Assembly (NCBI GenBank): GCA_903847155.1
Contig: CAINCU010000031.1
Location: 1-64,000 of the forward strand
Origin: an uncultured Gallionellaceae bacterium
Lineage (GTDB): Bacteria; Pseudomonadota; Gammaproteobacteria; Burkholderiales; Gallionellaceae
Direction: 5' to 3'
Length of the DNA stretch: 64,000 nt
Shown: one piece after another, positions 63,473 through 64,000 of the stretch
Position numbering within the stretch: the stretch's first letter is position 1
How the letters are laid out: each line of letters starts with the position of its first letter
Notes under the pieces: generated by a model
Database searches by the model: none
Told to the model about the DNA's origin: nothing
Seen by the model: the letters and a program-made list of their open reading frames with translations, nothing else
Program-made: the position numbers and the translations under genes

Positions 63473-64000
63473 TTCGCACCGCCTTTTTTCTTGCCACCCC
63501 CGAAATAGGCCATCCAACTCGGCCGTTCTTTCATACCGGGATAAGGCTTCATCGGAGCGAATTGCGGCGAAGTCTGTTCAGGCTCGCCCGCTTCCGCCTT
63601 GTAGATGCGCACACGCACGTCGTACCAAGCTGCTTGCCCCGTGATTGGGTCTGAATTGGAAAACCTCTTACCATCCGCTTGCGGCGGCAACTCTTCCGAG
63701 ATGATGTGATTGAGCAGAAAACCCTGCTGCGATTCATTCGCTTCGGGAGACAAGTTCCATGCACCTGCCGCTTTGCCAATGGCATTCCATGTCCATACTG
63801 TGCCCGGCTCCACCGATTCACTGTAACGCGCCATGCAGCGCACCTTGCCCCATTGTGACTCAACCCATATCCAGTCGCCATCGTCGATGCCCGCATTCTT
63901 TGCGGTCACCGAATTGACGTAGAGATAGTTGTGCGCGTGGATCTGGCGCAACCAAGCGTTCTGCGAATCCCACGAGTGGTACATCGCCATCGGGCGCTGG
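63469..64000 (-). CDS. soeA: molybdopterin oxidoreductase, probable sulfite dehydrogenase SoeA, C-terminal part
   Basis: The last 176 residues of a large molybdopterin enzyme; its start lies beyond the right edge. The frame enters with PMAMYHSWDSQNAWLRQIHA and continues with NAGIDDGDWIWVESQWGKV and a molydop-binding fold. In the SoeABC reading it oxidises sulfite to sulfate in the cytoplasm. Polysulfide or thiosulfate reductase-type catalytic subunits cannot be excluded from the C-terminus alone. The tail is Lys/Gly-rich. Confidence 0.82.
   Translation of the reverse strand, partial: QRPMAMYHSWDSQNAWLRQIHAHNYLYVNSVTAKNAGIDDGDWIWVESQWGKVRCMARYSESVEPGTVWTWNAIGKAAGAWNLSPEANESQQGFLLNHIISEELPPQADGKRFSNSDPITGQAAWYDVRVRIYKAEAGEPEQTSPQFAPMKPYPGMKERPSWMAYFGGGKKKGGAK

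Noticed and set aside
1-64000. tRNA genes in the intergenic regions
   Set aside because: Scanning gaps for T-arm wording (GGTTCRANYCC) and acceptor pairing found nothing convincing; a dedicated tRNA search would be decisive.

Overview
The window looks like a chromosomal segment of a betaproteobacterium, most likely a sulfur- and/or iron-oxidising chemolithotroph of the Gallionellaceae/Nitrosomonadales type. That is inference. It rests on the gene orders rpoE-rseA-rseB-rseC-mucD-lepA-lepB-DUF4845-rnc-era-recO-pdxJ-acpS and ffs-dnaX-ybaB-recR, plus a sulfite-oxidation locus, two TusA proteins, a DsrE2 protein, several sulfur-anion permeases and a [NiFe]-hydrogenase maturation locus. No rRNA or tRNA gene and no CRISPR array was found; the only RNA gene recognised is the 4.5S SRP RNA.

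Layout. 0-12 kb is accessory: a transposase tail, an aldehyde dehydrogenase/DUF779 pair facing a sigma-54 activator, a GGDEF-EAL protein, two exported proteins, and decayed intergenic repeats. 12-18 kb holds a YeiH-type permease operon (with a one-TM small protein and a UspA protein), tas, a DUF3147 protein, zapE and fbaB. 18-29 kb is a hydrogenase maturation cluster transcribed leftwards (hupK-like, hypA, hypB, hypF, an exported protein, hypC, hypD, DUF559, hypE, Ni permease). It has no hydrogenase structural genes and repeats lie at many of its junctions, including one inside hypD. 29-32.5 kb is a YeeE/TusA/GGDEF-EAL unit. 32.7-45 kb is the conserved housekeeping block from acpS to nadB. 45-48 kb encodes YgfX, a Ser/Thr kinase, a TssQ-like lipoprotein and a nucleotide-cyclase-like membrane protein. 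48-55 kb has rluB, recR, ybaB, dnaX, ffs, class I fumarase, ylqF and mlaA. 55.5-64 kb is a sulfur block: a FadL-like porin, DsrE2, TusA, two SulP permeases and soeC-soeB-soeA, the last cut by the window end.

How the parts fit. SoeABC would oxidise sulfite on the cytoplasmic side, the two SulP proteins could export sulfate or import sulfur anions, and TusA/DsrE2 would carry sulfane sulfur. YeeE with its TusA partner suggests thiosulfate uptake, here linked to a c-di-GMP enzyme. Two GGDEF-EAL proteins share an unusual C-terminal zinc-binding CZB domain.

Most striking non-coding features: four copies of a roughly 55-bp bulged-hairpin repeat; a roughly 115-bp palindromic repeat family that has also entered the hypD reading frame; a perfect 28-bp inverted repeat between hypC and hypD; and two tandem GAGACACC-N6-GGTGTCTC palindromes, 31 bp apart, before the FadL-like gene.
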